Assembly (NCBI GenBank): GCA_029959555.1
Contig: JASCPI010000009.1
Coordinates: 1 to 64,000, forward strand
Reading direction: 5' to 3'
Length of the DNA: 64,000 bases
Source of the DNA: Lysobacteraceae bacterium PS02065
GTDB taxonomy: Bacteria; Pseudomonadota; Gammaproteobacteria; Xanthomonadales; Rhodanobacteraceae
This document shows, one piece after another, positions 63,771-64,000 of this stretch. How positions within the stretch are numbered: position 1 is the stretch's first letter; each line of letters opens with the position of its first letter. The notes below the pieces were generated by a model, which did no database searches, had not been told where the DNA came from, and saw only the letters and a list, made by a program, of their open reading frames with translations. The translations under genes were made by a program, and so were the position numbers.

Positions 63771-64000
63771 GGTCGAGCTCCGGAGGAATGAGTTCTTCCC
63801 CTACGGGAAAGCCTGAGCGATCCGGACACGTGCCTTTCGCGTCCTGGCGAGTCGCCCCGCGGCGCCCTCCGCGCGCTTTTGCCCTCCACAGATCGCCAAC
63901 CGACGGAACGCGCAGCTCAAGCTCTTCGCCCGCGGTGGTGCGCCAAAGACACGACCGCGCCCTCACACTGGAGTGGACCGCCCGGGCCGATAGGCCACAT
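63771..64000. other. window end, no gene seen
   Basis: The last 230 bases contain no frame with coding character on either strand. They should hold the promoter of the leftward beta-helix gene. Confidence 0.4.

Overview
The window is about 64 kb of high-GC DNA from a gammaproteobacterium. The gene orders point to the Xanthomonadales (Lysobacterales), perhaps a Rhodanobacteraceae- or Dokdonella-like genome; that placement is inference. The supporting arrangements are glyA-nrdR-ribD-ribE-ribB, a dcw cluster without murD, an M23 peptidase next to secA and opposite a dciA gene, and FdhF/YdeP followed by a small helix-turn-helix gene. I see no tRNA, rRNA or CRISPR array.

Region 1 (1-11935): the 3' end of a lipoyl acyltransferase (E2) gene and a small secreted protein. 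Then comes a tightly packed uncharacterised operon (1607-10519). It encodes a coiled-coil protein, a membrane-anchored substrate-binding domain fused to an OmpA peptidoglycan-binding domain, an SsuC/SsuB-like ABC permease and ATPase, a membrane coiled-coil protein, an unknown helical protein, a PspA/IM30-like protein, a Ycf46-like AAA ATPase and a TerB-like protein. A PIN/NYN-type protein and an M50B-like membrane protease follow.

Region 2 (11911-27951): riboflavin genes (ribB with a degenerate GTP cyclohydrolase II half, ribE, ribD), nrdR and glyA on the minus strand; a secreted DUF1566-CotH fusion; ettA, pyrF and coaE on the plus strand; a paired REP-like element; a Nudix-ThiE fusion, secA and an M23 peptidase on the minus strand; and dciA.

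Region 3 (27952-44790): lpxC and the dcw cluster on the minus strand. In transcription order it runs mraZ, rsmH, ftsL, ftsI, murE, murF, mraY, ftsW, murG, murC, ddl, ftsQ, ftsA, ftsZ, lpxC. Most junctions overlap (ATGA). A promoter and four 10-bp-phased GTGG repeats, typical of a MraZ operator, precede mraZ. Stem-loops fill the three real gaps (ftsL-ftsI, ftsA-ftsZ, ftsZ-lpxC).

Region 4 (44990-51684): an FdhF/YdeP oxidoreductase with a small wHTH protein, a family 2 glycosyltransferase, an Xaa-Pro dipeptidase (pepQ) and a secreted protein of unknown function.

Region 5 (51877-62115): a lower-GC accessory island that looks like a defence island. It carries a zinc-ribbon transposase-like protein, a WYL (BrxR/CapW-like) regulator divergent from an N6-adenine DNA methylase, a separate PD-(D/E)xK protein, a HEPN-like protein, the DUF5131/TcmP pair and an orphan protein with an Xre/ParS-like C terminus. 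The window ends with a secreted beta-helix protein on the minus strand. The two best candidates for undescribed systems are the ABC/OmpA/PspA/AAA/TerB operon and the WYL-methylase-nuclease-HEPN module with DUF5131/TcmP.
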